Source: Desulfarculaceae bacterium (lineage in GTDB: Bacteria > Desulfobacterota > Desulfarculia > Desulfarculales > Desulfarculaceae). From it: a stretch of 64,000 nucleotides of DNA. Both the position numbers and the translations under genes were made by a program. The DNA is taken from contig JAIPDO010000010.1 of NCBI GenBank assembly GCA_021737645.1, positions 1 through 64,000 on the forward strand, written 5' to 3'. The notes below the pieces were generated by a model, which worked only from the letters and a program-made list of their open reading frames with translations, did no database searches and was not told where the DNA came from. Shown piece after piece: positions 54,889-63,665 of the stretch (positions within the stretch are counted from its first letter, which is position 1; each line of letters begins with the position of its first letter).

Positions 54889-55534
54889 AGTATTGATAGT
54901 TGACGACCACAGCATCGTACGCGAAGGGCTCAAAGCTCTACTGGAATTGGAGCCTGACATATGCGTGGTGGATGAGTCCAACAACGCCATGGACGCCATG
55001 AGAAAGGCAGAGCAGTGTTCTCCGGACTTGGTGCTTATGGATCTCAAGATGCCCGGCCTTTCGGGCATTGAGGCTTGCCGCCTTATCAAGAAAAACAGCC
55101 CTCACATAAAAGTGGTGTTGTTGACCAACTACGAGGACAAGGAGTTCGTGCACGAGGCGCTGAATGCCCAGGCCGACGGATATGTGCTCAAGAATGTTAA
55201 AAAGGGCGACCTGGCCATGATAATCAAGACCACCATGCAGGGCGGGGCTTACCTGGACCCCATGGTGACCCGCAAGGCGTTGGACCGCCTTGCCGCCTGT
55301 AGTGATGATGACTCACCCCCAGCGGACCAGCCCAAGCTGACGCAAAGAGAGCTACAGATTCTCCTGGAGGTGGTAAGCGGAGCCAGCAACAAAGAGATCG
55401 CCCAGCACATCAACCTGTCCCTGGACACGGTCAAGAGCCATTTGAAAAATATCTATGGCAAGTTGGGAGTGCGCAGCCGATCACAAGCGATCAAAGTGGC
55501 CTTGGAGCTCAAGCTGATAAGCATGCCTATGTGA
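54875..55534 (+). CDS. NarL/LuxR-type response regulator
   Basis: The 219-residue protein has a receiver domain (VDDHSIVREGLKALLE; phospho-acceptor Asp in LVLMDLKMPGLSG) and a C-terminal LuxR helix-turn-helix (LTQRELQILLEVVSGASNKEIAQHINLS, split; VKSHLKNIYGKLGVRSRSQA). Its start overlaps the kinase gene by 14 bases. It is the natural candidate to bind the CCCCCTAAAGGGTG/CACCTTAAAGGGTG pairs upstream of the hydrolase and TRAP operons. Confidence 0.92.
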   Translation: MVPIRVLIVDDHSIVREGLKALLELEPDICVVDESNNAMDAMRKAEQCSPDLVLMDLKMPGLSGIEACRLIKKNSPHIKVVLLTNYEDKEFVHEALNAQADGYVLKNVKKGDLAMIIKTTMQGGAYLDPMVTRKALDRLAACSDDDSPPADQPKLTQRELQILLEVVSGASNKEIAQHINLSLDTVKSHLKNIYGKLGVRSRSQAIKVALELKLISMPM

Positions 55535-56199
55535 CCCAAAGGCCGGCGCTCACCCGTGTTTTCGTGACCAGGAAAATGCAACGTCACCTCCCGCCTCTCT
55601 CTTGAAACCTACCCGCCTAACAAAGTGTCCATTGAAGCTGGGCAGGGTCACGCCCGAGTCGCCCGCTATCTAATTCAGCGTTCTAAGGAGCTGTCTAACA
55701 ACGGTTCAAATCGGGACAGGAAGAATTTACATTCCGTGTTCGAGTGGGGTCATAAGTTCCTCCCCCCCTGCCCCAACCCTGTAGCTACTATTCCGGCCTT
55801 ACCGCATAAGACAAGACAGCTATACACGCCCTGCAGGCAAGATGTATTGAGGGTCATGGAGTCCGTCCCTGCGGGTCACATACCAGCGATACAGCTTGAC
55901 CCTGCAAAGTCCTAGTTAGATCATGTTTTCTGGAAAACTAATTAGGAGGTCGCTGCTGTCAGCGCGATTCAGGCAGTTTGCAACCAGCTCTCGGTTCGCC
56001 AATCCTGGTGGCGGCCCACTTGGGTCTTGTAGGCAAGCCTCCAGAATGCTGGTTACGCGGGAGAGTTCCGCTGCCCTTTGGTACATTGATCGGGGGCAGC
56101 TCAAGGGTAAGCATCTCAGTTGAGAGAAGGACTCTATTGGAAAAAGCCAATCTCGCCCGAACGCTTTGACGACGTGCAACGATTAAGGCATAGCCATCT
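55535..56199. other. Gene-free stretch after the two-component system
   Basis: 665 bp with short, low-quality reading frames on both strands and lower GC than the surroundings. No homology, promoter or RNA gene could be recognised. It may be decayed sequence. Confidence 0.5.
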
Positions 56200-56970
56200 T
56201 CACAATACCCCGTATCCCATGCTTCGCGATACTTCCTTCGCCCCCTTTCGTATGATCACGGCCAACTCGTCCTGCTTAAGCGGGGTGATGCGCGAAATAG
56301 GCACCGAAATACTCATGGCCGCAATAACCTTGCCGGTCTGGTTGTATATGGGGGCCGAGACGCACCTGACGTCGGTGTTGGATTCACAATCGTCGTAGGA
56401 CAGGCCCCGCTTGCGGATGACCGTCAGCTCGTGCTTGAGCTGGGCCAAGGAGACAATGCTGTTCTCGGTCATCCTTTCTAGCTGTACCCGGCCGTGGTAG
56501 AGTTCGTCGATCTCCTGGTCGGACAGGCCGGAAAGCATCATCTTGCCCACGGCGGTGCAATGAGCCGGCAGCCGAGAGCCCACCCGCGAGATCAGGCGCA
56601 CCATCTTGGAGCAGTCCACCTTGGCCACGAATACCGCCTCGGTTCCGTCCAGGATGGCCATCTGCACCGTCTCGTCGCAATTGGCCACGATCTCCTCGGC
56701 CACCTTGCGCCCCTCGCTAATCAAATCCATCTTGGCCGCGTAGACGTTGCCCAGCTCCAAGACCTTGGGGCCCAGAAACACCTTGTTGAAATGCTTCACA
56801 TCCCGCCGCAGATAGCCGACGTGCAGCAAGGTGTTCACCAGCTCGTGAGCGGTGGTGCGCGGCAAGCCCAGGCGCTCGACAATCTCCGGGACCGACAGAG
56901 GGCACTGCTCAGCCAGAAAAAGCTCCAGAACGTTGAGGGCTCGGGCTACCGACGGAATTACGCGCGGCAA
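56200..56970 (-). CDS. IclR family transcriptional regulator
   Basis: The 256-residue protein has an N-terminal winged helix-turn-helix (ARALNVLELFLAEQCPLSVPEIVERLGLPRTTAHELVNTL, split) and a C-terminal IclR effector domain (SRVGSRLPAHCTAVGKMMLSGLS, split; ISVPISRI). It starts at a TTG, since no ATG or GTG gives a full helix-turn-helix. IclR regulators control catabolic operons by binding small acids. It is divergent from the second TRAP operon (57563-), its likely target. The CCGAA-N12-TTCGG dyad between them may be its operator. Confidence 0.9.
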   Translation of the reverse strand: MPRVIPSVARALNVLELFLAEQCPLSVPEIVERLGLPRTTAHELVNTLLHVGYLRRDVKHFNKVFLGPKVLELGNVYAAKMDLISEGRKVAEEIVANCDETVQMAILDGTEAVFVAKVDCSKMVRLISRVGSRLPAHCTAVGKMMLSGLSDQEIDELYHGRVQLERMTENSIVSLAQLKHELTVIRKRGLSYDDCESNTDVRCVSAPIYNQTGKVIAAMSISVPISRITPLKQDELAVIIRKGAKEVSRSMGYGVL

Positions 56971-57083
56971 TTATCCATCCATTTCAAGTAGATGTTCCGG
57001 GCAAACGGTAAGGCAACCATAGCAGACCACCGTATCCCAGTAAAACACGGTCCAATCCGAAATGTCAAGCATTATGCGAAATA

Positions 57084-57105
57084 CCGAACTGAATTTGTCA
57101 TTCGG
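57084..57105. promoter_or_regulatory. Dyad between iclR and the second TRAP operon, possible operator
   Basis: CCGAA and TTCGG are separated by 12 bases in an AT-rich region 115 bp upstream of the IclR start. The place is right for a divergent operator, but the dyad is short. Confidence 0.25.
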
Positions 57106-57236
57106 ATCTATAGCAATAAATGCGGTAAATCAAGCAGATTGTTGTTTACACTCGATTGCTGGATTTGCTATTTTGTCTGAAATGCGGGGCAACGTTCATA
57201 ATCCCGAACAATAGCCAGCCAGTGGTGGCACGGGCC

Positions 57237-57446
57237 GGCCAACTCTGCCGCGTGTTTGCGCTTTGCGAGGTCTTTGACGGTAGAACTTGGAGACTCAGCC
57301 CCATGCCGGAAAAGGGGCCCGTAAAGCCTTACCTGGAGGTGCAAGGCAGGTTCAAGGCCTTGGGGCCCGAGACCAAGGCGGAGTTTCAGCGAAACGTGGA
57401 CAGGAGTTGGCAGAGCCTGACCCGAAAATGCGACATTGCCGTGTGA
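57237..57446 (+). pseudogene. C-terminal fragment of a PorB-like oxidoreductase subunit
   Basis: The translated segment (FALCEVFDGRTWRLSP, then GPVKPYLEVQGRFKALGPE and FQRNVDRSWQSL) matches the pattern of the C-terminus of the thiamine-diphosphate beta subunit of pyruvate/2-oxoacid:ferredoxin oxidoreductase. The TPP-binding core upstream is missing and the preceding sequence is AT-rich non-coding. It is a remnant without function. The rest of the 56971-57562 gap holds only regulatory sequence. Confidence 0.55.
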
Positions 57447-57562
57447 TCCGGAAAAGTTATCTTCTTTGCTCGCCCATCTTGGTTAAAAGCTTCCCGGTCA
57501 AAGGTTAACGGAAAACGGACAACCGCAACAAAAGGAACGAAAACCAAAAAGGGGAGGAGCAA

Positions 57563-58633
57563 ATGGCAACCAAAAAGACAATCAGGGGCTTTGGGGTGTT
57601 GGCCATGGCGGTGGCCGCCTTGTTATTGACGGGCTCACCGAGGGCGATCGCGGCCGACGAGGTCATCAAGATGACCATGGCTCACGCCGACGTGGCCGAC
57701 CCCACCCAGTACGTGCACGCGGGCGCGGTGGCTTTCAAGGAGTACGTGGAGAAGGCCTCCAACGGCAATATCCAGGTGACCATCAGCGCGGGCGGCGCCC
57801 TGGGCAACACTGCCTCGCTGCAAGAGATGACCATGACCGGTGAGGTGCAGGCTTCCACCTCCCACACCGAAGGCACTATCGCCATCATCTATCCTAACAT
57901 CCAGTGCCTTTCCATCCCGTATCTGTTCCAGAACGTGGACCAGGCCCTGGAGGTCTTCCGGGGTAAATTCGGTCAGGCGCTGTTCGAGGACATGCGCAAG
58001 CAGACCGGCATCCGGGTGATCGGCATCTGGGACAACGGCGGCTTCCGCAACTTCACCAACAACAAGCGCGAGGTTCGCACTCCCAAGGACATGAAAGGCC
58101 TGACTATCCGCACCATGGACAACCCTGCCCACATGGAGATCGTGCGCTCCCTGGGGGCCAAGCCCATTCCAATCTCTTGGGCCGAGCTATACACCGCCCT
58201 GCAGACCGGCGTGGTGGATGGTGAGGAAAACTCGATCCCCACCTTCCTTTTGGGTTCCCTGCAAGAGGTGCAGAAGTATATGGTTATGGACGGCCACGTC
58301 TATAGCCAGCTGCACATGTTCGTCAACGACAAGTGGTTCAACGGCCTGCCCAAGAAGTATCAGGAGATCATCCTGCAGGGCGGCCAGGCGGCGGGTTACG
58401 CCGGCCAGCGGGCCAACCGGGTCTACCGCGACATCGGCCGGGGGATCTGCATCAAAGCGGGAGTGCAGTTCTATGACCCAACTCCGGCTGAGATCGCTCA
58501 ATTCAAGGCTCTGGCACAACCGCCGGTAACCAAGTTCATCCGCGAGAAGGGTGTCAAGGACCCCAAGTGGGTGGACGATATCCTGGTGGCCTCAGACCAG
58601 GCCCTGATCAAGCTGGGTTACAAGAAGAAGTAA
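57563..58633 (+). CDS. dctP: TRAP transporter solute-binding protein (DctP), second system
   Basis: The 356-residue protein has a Sec signal (GFGVLAMAVAALLLTGSPRAIA) and DctP features: MAHADVADPTQYVHAGAVAF at the start, and the MKGLTIRTMDNPAHMEIVRSLGAKPIPISWAELYTALQTGVVDGEENS region (split), with the ligand-binding Arg of LTIRTM. It resembles the dicarboxylate/sugar acid group. GGGGAGGAGC lies upstream of the ATG. A strong hairpin follows it before dctQ, a common way to give the receptor more transcript than the permeases. Confidence 0.94.
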   Translation: MATKKTIRGFGVLAMAVAALLLTGSPRAIAADEVIKMTMAHADVADPTQYVHAGAVAFKEYVEKASNGNIQVTISAGGALGNTASLQEMTMTGEVQASTSHTEGTIAIIYPNIQCLSIPYLFQNVDQALEVFRGKFGQALFEDMRKQTGIRVIGIWDNGGFRNFTNNKREVRTPKDMKGLTIRTMDNPAHMEIVRSLGAKPIPISWAELYTALQTGVVDGEENSIPTFLLGSLQEVQKYMVMDGHVYSQLHMFVNDKWFNGLPKKYQEIILQGGQAAGYAGQRANRVYRDIGRGICIKAGVQFYDPTPAEIAQFKALAQPPVTKFIREKGVKDPKWVDDILVASDQALIKLGYKKK

Positions 58634-58643
58634 TCGGTATCCG

Positions 58644-58680
58644 GTTTGCCCGGCCCTGCCGAACGCTCGGCCGGGCAAAC
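58644..58680 (+). terminator. Attenuating hairpin between dctP and dctQ
   Basis: GTTTGCCCGGCC pairs perfectly with GGCCGGGCAAAC around a 13-base loop. It has no T-run, so it more likely stabilises the dctP transcript or attenuates than fully terminates. Confidence 0.75.
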
Positions 58681-58782
58681 CTGATCGACTAACGACGACC
58701 GGGCCTGGATTTGAGCACAGCCCTCAAATTGTCTTCTTAGCATTAGCTGGTTAACATGCTTCTGGTATAGCCGGAGGGTGCA

Positions 58783-59325
58783 GTGAACCTTCACCGTATT
58801 CTGGAACGTATGAGTTCGGTGGCGAATAACGCCGCGGCTCGTACGGCCATCTTCCTATTTATGGTCATGACGCTGATTGTCTGGGCCCAGATATTCTACC
58901 GCTTCATTTTGGGCGGCGGCATAGTCTGGGCGGAAGAAGTCGCCAAATTCCTGATGGTCTGGATGGCTTTGTTGGGGGCGGCGGTCCTCTATTATGAAGG
59001 GGGCCATATAGCGATCAACTTTTTAATTGCCCGCCGTCCCGGCCTCCGATACATCCATATGTTCCATGCACTCCTGGCCACCGCTCTTTTCGCCTTGTTG
59101 ATTTATTATGGCATCAACTATGCCACCTTCGGCTTGAGATTGATATCGCCCGCCAGCGGAATACAAAAGTTCTGGCCTTACCTGGCCATTCCGGTCGGCG
59201 GCGGTTTTCTGTTATTTCAAAGTATGATCCGTTTTATTCAACTTGCGCTTGGTTATGACCAGGGCCACCCGCCCCAGGAGCACGCCTGCGATGAAGAGAC
59301 AGCGGGAAAGGAGTCGGTCAGATGA
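58783..59325 (+). CDS. dctQ: TRAP transporter small permease (DctQ), second system
   Basis: The 180-residue protein starts at a GTG with GGAGG upstream. It has four helices; the family segment FYRFILGGGIVWAEEVAKFLMVWMALLGAA (split) is clear. Its last codons overlap the dctM start (ATGA), so the two permease subunits are coupled. Confidence 0.92.
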   Translation: MNLHRILERMSSVANNAAARTAIFLFMVMTLIVWAQIFYRFILGGGIVWAEEVAKFLMVWMALLGAAVLYYEGGHIAINFLIARRPGLRYIHMFHALLATALFALLIYYGINYATFGLRLISPASGIQKFWPYLAIPVGGGFLLFQSMIRFIQLALGYDQGHPPQEHACDEETAGKESVR

Positions 59326-60608
59326 CGGCCATAATCATGTTCAGCTTAATGATTTTTCTGCTCTTGGCCGGATTGCCGGTGGCCATAATGCTGGGTGTTG
59401 TGTCCACCGCTTGGGTGATGGCGGCCGGCAGTTCCATAGAGATGATCGCCTCTCGCATGTATGCCGGCATAAACCTGTTCGTGCTCATGGCGATCCCCTT
59501 CTTCTGCCTGGCCGGCGAGATCATGAACCGCTGCGGCATAACCGACCGCTTGATCAAGTTCGTTGACTTCCTTATCGGCCGGGTGCGGGGAGGCTTGGCG
59601 CAAGCAAACATCTTCAGCAGCCTTTTGTTCGCAGGCATCACCGGCGCGGCCGTTGCCGATGTGTCTGCCCTGGGTTCGGTGTTTATCCCTGCCATGGAAA
59701 AACAGGGCTACACCCGCAGGTTTTCGGCCATGATCACCGCCGCCAGCTCTATCATTGGGCCGATCATACCGCCCAGCATCATCGTGGTGGTCTACGGTGC
59801 GGTCACCGGGGTTTCGGTGGGAACGCTCTTTGCGGCCTGCATGATCCCGGGTGTGATTGTGGGACTTAGCATGAGCGCCTTTGTGGCGTTGATGGCACGC
59901 AAGCGGGGGTTCCCCAAGATCGAGGAGCCATTTGAACTGAAGGGCTTTGTCCTGTGCCTGAAAGATTCCATTTTGGCCCTGATCATGCCTTTGATAATCA
60001 TCGGAGGAATCTTCTCCGGGGTGTTCACTCCCACGGAGGCGGCGGCGGTATCGGTTTTTTACGCCTTGCTGATCGGGGCCGTGGTCTACCGCACCGTAAC
60101 GGTCAACAGCGTAATAAAATCTACTTACAACGCCATGCGCACCTCGGCCATGCTCTTTTTCATCATCGGCTTCGCCAACATCCTGGGTTGGGTCATCGCG
60201 CGGGTGCAGCTGCCCGAGGCGATCGCTAGCTTCATGCTTTCTTTGAGCAGCAATCCCACGATTCTGCTGCTGCTGGTCCTGGGGCTGTTGCTCTTCGTGG
60301 GCACCTGGCTGGAGATCACCGCCAGCTGCATCATCCTGGCTCCAATTCTTTCGCCGGTCATGGTGCAGGTCGGCATCCACCCGGTTCACTTCGCGGTGGT
60401 CATGATCGTTGCGCTAAACGTTGGGCTTATTACGCCGCCGCTGGGCGTGGCCCTCTTTGCTGCGGTGGGCGTGGGCCGAGTGCCCTTTGAAGAGTTGGTC
60501 AGAGAGCTGTGGCCATTTTTTATCCTCGACGTCTTAACGCTGCTGCTTTTGGTTTTCATCCCGGAGCTATCGTTGATGGTTCCGCGGGCGCTAGGGTTCA
60601 TACAGTAG
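59322..60608 (+). CDS. dctM: TRAP transporter large permease (DctM), second system
   Basis: The 428-residue membrane protein has the DctM pattern (FLLLAGLPVAIMLGVVS; GITGAAVADVSALGSVFIPAM; IIGPIIPPSIIVVVYGAVTGVS; GVFTPTEAAAVSVFYAL; NVGLITPPLGVALF). It imports the ligand of the DctP receptor by Na+ or H+ symport. It ends 143 bp before the unrecognised 292-residue protein gene. Confidence 0.95.
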   Translation: MTAIIMFSLMIFLLLAGLPVAIMLGVVSTAWVMAAGSSIEMIASRMYAGINLFVLMAIPFFCLAGEIMNRCGITDRLIKFVDFLIGRVRGGLAQANIFSSLLFAGITGAAVADVSALGSVFIPAMEKQGYTRRFSAMITAASSIIGPIIPPSIIVVVYGAVTGVSVGTLFAACMIPGVIVGLSMSAFVALMARKRGFPKIEEPFELKGFVLCLKDSILALIMPLIIIGGIFSGVFTPTEAAAVSVFYALLIGAVVYRTVTVNSVIKSTYNAMRTSAMLFFIIGFANILGWVIARVQLPEAIASFMLSLSSNPTILLLLVLGLLLFVGTWLEITASCIILAPILSPVMVQVGIHPVHFAVVMIVALNVGLITPPLGVALFAAVGVGRVPFEELVRELWPFFILDVLTLLLLVFIPELSLMVPRALGFIQ

Positions 60609-60751
60609 ATGCTACCTTGCTGGCCTGGAGCGCCGGCCGCACAACTTCTGGCCATGGCCTGGGCGGACGGCGCGGGCAGGCGAGTACTTTAAAAATGGCG
60701 CAAGAGATTGACCGAACGTTTACATGGTCAAGCTGAAGGGAGATTTTATTC

Positions 60752-61630
60752 ATGTTCTACCCAGTAGAATTGCCCCAACCCAGCCCGGACAAGAAGCAAG
60801 CCGCCGCCCTGGTGGTGTTGAGTCCCGCCCAGTCCCGCCGTCTGGTCGCCAAAGGCGCCATTGCCAGCCCCATCTTCCAAAAGGCTTACAGGGATGGGAT
60901 GGTCATCATCGGACGCGGGATCACCAACGCCTACGTGTGTGAGGAACTGTTCGGCATAACCATCGCCAACAAGGCCAACCAGACCGTGGGCCTTGTGGCC
61001 GGGGGGGCTACCAACAACGCCCTCACCCCTCCTCCCTGCACCTGGCATGTCGTCGACAAGGGCAAGGTGCTGGAGAACGCAGACTCCAACGTGGAGGTCG
61101 GCAAGTTCACCGAGGGCGATGTGGTGCTCAAGGGAGCCAACGCCATCGACCATACCGGCCTGACCGGCACCTATGCCTCATCCCTGAAGTGCGGCACCAT
61201 GGGGGCGATGTGGCCTTATCTCACGCCGAGGGGCGGCCAGTTCATCGTCCCAGTCAGCCTGGAGAAGATGGTGCCCTGCGTGATGACCGCCGCGCAACAC
61301 AGCGGCGTTTATCATTTTGACAAGTCAACCGGATTACCCGCCAAGATCGTGCTTCTGCCGGAAGCCAAGGCCGTAACCGAGATCGAGGCCCTGGCGATAT
61401 TATGCGGGGTGAAGGCTTATCAGATAGGTGCCGGCGGGGTCGCGGGCTCGGAGGGCTCAGTGCACCTGGCCATTGAAGGCGATGAGGACAAGGTGAACCT
61501 TGCGTTTGACTTGTGCGTCTCGCTGAAGAACGAGCCGCCGGTGGGCATGCCCGAGGTATCCCTGATTGGCGATCCGGCTGATTATCAGTTTGACTCGCAA
61601 ACTCAATTGGGGTTGGGCAAAGGGGTGTAG
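60752..61630 (+). CDS. Conserved-looking protein of unknown function, linked to TRAP system
   Basis: The protein has 292 residues and GGGAG eight bases before the ATG. It is cytosolic in appearance, with no signal or membrane helix. Notable are glycine-rich loops (VGLVAGGATNNALTPPP; AYQIGAGGVAGSEGSVH), ALVVLSPAQSRRLVAKGAIA at the start and KGANAIDHTGLTGTYASS. I do not recognise the family. Its place between the TRAP genes and the alcohol dehydrogenase suggests a step in using the imported compound. Codon use looks like the neighbours. Confidence 0.75.
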   Translation: MFYPVELPQPSPDKKQAAALVVLSPAQSRRLVAKGAIASPIFQKAYRDGMVIIGRGITNAYVCEELFGITIANKANQTVGLVAGGATNNALTPPPCTWHVVDKGKVLENADSNVEVGKFTEGDVVLKGANAIDHTGLTGTYASSLKCGTMGAMWPYLTPRGGQFIVPVSLEKMVPCVMTAAQHSGVYHFDKSTGLPAKIVLLPEAKAVTEIEALAILCGVKAYQIGAGGVAGSEGSVHLAIEGDEDKVNLAFDLCVSLKNEPPVGMPEVSLIGDPADYQFDSQTQLGLGKGV

Positions 61631-61679
61631 CAGGTTGGGCCGGGCCTCGGCCATGCTCTCCCAGACCGCGGAGTAGGAC

Positions 61680-61810
61680 TTGCCCCGATCCGGCAACGAC
61701 CGTGTAAAGAGTCTGGAAAAGGGCCTCAGGCTGTTGCTTCTCCTTAGTGAGCAAGGCGAGGCGGTGAACCTCGACCAGATCACCCTGGCTTCGGGTCTCA
61801 AAAAAACCGC
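61680..61810 (+). pseudogene. Truncated IclR-type helix-turn-helix fragment
   Basis: VKSLEKGLRLLLLLSEQGEAV followed by NLDQITLASGLKKT is the first half of an IclR winged helix-turn-helix. Homology stops at the junction with the LivM-like fragment that begins at about 61817, and the effector domain is absent. It is a deletion remnant. Confidence 0.6.
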
Positions 61811-61816
61811 ATCAGT

Positions 61817-61954
61817 TTTGACACCGGCTTTTTGGGGGTGTCGGAGATCTTCTTCGGCGGGGTGCTGTTGGTGAGGATCATCTTCCTGCCCAAGGGGATC
61901 GTGGGAAACTTCTCCGAATGGCTAAATAAGAAATTTGGCGTAGCAAGGAGTTGA
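61817..61954 (+). pseudogene. C-terminal fragment of a LivM-like ABC permease
   Basis: In a different frame from the IclR fragment, the sequence reads FLGVSEIFFGGVLLVRIIFL then PKGIVGNFSEWLNKKFG to a stop. This is the usual last helix and PKG/PRG tail of branched-chain amino acid permeases. The upstream 300 residues are missing. The 5' junction with the IclR fragment marks a deletion. Confidence 0.55.
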
Positions 61955-61956
61955 GC

Positions 61957-63135
61957 GTGAAAACCACTTTTTATGAAACGGATAAGTTGAGCACGTTTTT
62001 GGCGAGCAAAAAGACTCTGCTGGCCAAGGGGGTAATTTCCCAGGCGGGGGTGGAGGCCAAAAAGCTGGGGGCCAAGAAGGTCCTGGTGGTCACCGACGCC
62101 GGGGTGGTCAAGGCGGGCCTGACCGACAAGGTGCGCGACGCTCTGAGCGCCGAGGGCCTGGAGGTGGGGGTGTTCGACGGCATCCTGCCCGAGCCCCCGG
62201 CCAGGGTCATCGACCAGTGCGCCGGCGAGTTCCGGGCGGGCGGCTACGACCTGTGCCTGGGCCTGGGGGGCGGCAGCTCCCTGGACTCGGCCAAGATCGT
62301 GTCCAACCTGGCGGTGAACCCCGGTTCGGTGCTGGACTACGTGGGAATCGACATGGTGCCCAAAAAGGGCACGCCGCTGATCTTGGTGCCCACCACGGCG
62401 GGAACCGGCAGCGAGGCCACCCGGGTCATGGTGCTCACCGACGAGGCGGTGAACACCAAGAAGGTGGTGTTCAGCGACTACCTGCTGCCCGACGTTTCCA
62501 TCCTGGACCCCGAGCTGACCTTGTCCGTGCCGCCCACGGTTACCGCCGACACCGGCATGGACGCCCTGGTGCACGCCATAGAAACCTACGTCGCGGTGAG
62601 CAGCACCCCCTACGCGGAGATCCTGGCCCTGCAGGCCATCGCCATGATCGCCAAGCATTTGCCCCAGGCCTATGCCAAGGGCAGCAACTTGTTGCCCCGC
62701 TACAACATGCTCTTGGCCGCCAACCTCTCCGGCTCGGCCTTTGCCAGCGGCGGTTTGGGCGCGGTGCACGGTTTGGCCTACGTCTTGGGCACCGAGTACC
62801 ACATGGCCCACGGCCGCTCCAACGCCATCCTGCTGCCGCATGTGATGAATTACAACCTGAGCGGCAACCTGGAGAAGTTCGCCAACATCGCCGAGGCCAT
62901 GGGCGAAGACGTCACCGGCCTGTCGCCCTATGAGGCCGCCGCCCTTTCGGTGGAGGCGGTTTACTCGCTCATGGAGGCGGTGAACCTGTCGCCGCAGCTC
63001 ACTGATTATGGGGTCAGCCGCGACGACCTGCCCAAGCTGGTGCAGGGCGGCATGGCCCAGGCCCGCCTGTTCGTACCCAATCCCCGGGACCTCACCGAGG
63101 CCGACGTGGAGCAGATATACGCCGCGGCCTTCTAG
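61957..63135 (+). CDS. Iron-containing alcohol dehydrogenase
   Basis: The 392-residue protein starts at a GTG with AAGGAG six bases upstream. It is a group III alcohol dehydrogenase: GGGSSLDSAK for NAD(P), TTAGTGSEAT, and the metal ligands in DTGMDALVHAIETY (Asp, His) and GAVHGLAYVLGTEYHMAHG (two His). It would interconvert an alcohol and aldehyde or ketone, presumably of the compound taken up by the second TRAP system. Its ribosome site lies inside the LivM-like remnant, so the present promoter arrangement is secondary. Confidence 0.93.
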   Translation: MKTTFYETDKLSTFLASKKTLLAKGVISQAGVEAKKLGAKKVLVVTDAGVVKAGLTDKVRDALSAEGLEVGVFDGILPEPPARVIDQCAGEFRAGGYDLCLGLGGGSSLDSAKIVSNLAVNPGSVLDYVGIDMVPKKGTPLILVPTTAGTGSEATRVMVLTDEAVNTKKVVFSDYLLPDVSILDPELTLSVPPTVTADTGMDALVHAIETYVAVSSTPYAEILALQAIAMIAKHLPQAYAKGSNLLPRYNMLLAANLSGSAFASGGLGAVHGLAYVLGTEYHMAHGRSNAILLPHVMNYNLSGNLEKFANIAEAMGEDVTGLSPYEAAALSVEAVYSLMEAVNLSPQLTDYGVSRDDLPKLVQGGMAQARLFVPNPRDLTEADVEQIYAAAF

Positions 63136-63155
63136 GGCCGATGTAAAAACCAAAA

Positions 63156-63190
63156 GCGCGCCGTCCGGCTCGGGCGGCGCGCCTGTTTTT
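63156..63190 (+). terminator. Terminator of the alcohol dehydrogenase gene
   Basis: GCGCGCCG and CGGCGCGC form an 8-bp stem with an 11-base loop, followed by CTGTTTTT. It is a good plus-strand terminator 20 bases past the stop codon. Confidence 0.85.
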
Positions 63191-63203
63191 GGGGGGAGGG
63201 CGC

Positions 63204-63407
63204 TTAAATGGGGCTCATCAGCAGGCCTTGGTCAAACTCCAGGGACCAGCGTTGTTCCACGATCTGAACCTGGGGATTGCGCGACAGGGACTCCCGGTAG
63301 GCCTCTGAGGCGTAGAGCGTTTTCAACTCATTATGCTTTTTCCTGGCTACCCCGGCCTTGGCCATAAGCCAAATGGCCAGATGGCTGGACCCTACTTTAG
63401 GTGACAT
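63204..63407 (-). CDS. Small hypothetical protein
   Basis: A 67-residue frame opening MSPKVGSSHLAIWLMAKAGV. AAGG lies seven bases before the ATG at 63407; a GTG nine bases earlier is also possible. The protein is basic with a helical middle (RKKHNELKTLYASEAYRESL). I do not recognise it. It lies in decayed sequence next to a recombinase fragment and may itself be a relic. Confidence 0.4.
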   Translation of the reverse strand: MSPKVGSSHLAIWLMAKAGVARKKHNELKTLYASEAYRESLSRNPQVQIVEQRWSLEFDQGLLMSPI

Positions 63408-63665
63408 GAAAACCACCTTACGCTATGAGGGCAAATAATCTCCAGGCCAAAAAGTTGAAGAACAGCCAACGGATTTGGGCTACTCCAGCCATGGCGTCAT
63501 TTGGTCCAAGCCGGTCTGGCAGAACCAGAAAAATGAAGTGAGCTTCCACGGTCGCCTTTACGCCATGGATGTGCGTACTGAGGCCATTCTGCCTGATCGG
63601 CGAATTTACCGGCCCCTCACGGCTTTCAGGTCAAAATTTTAATCCTTTACGGGTCCATCCTTACC

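Noticed and set aside
55625..56179. Short frames of 60-96 codons after the NarL-type regulator
   Set aside because: They have no ribosome sites, no recognisable motif and unusual composition. The region is described as gene-free.
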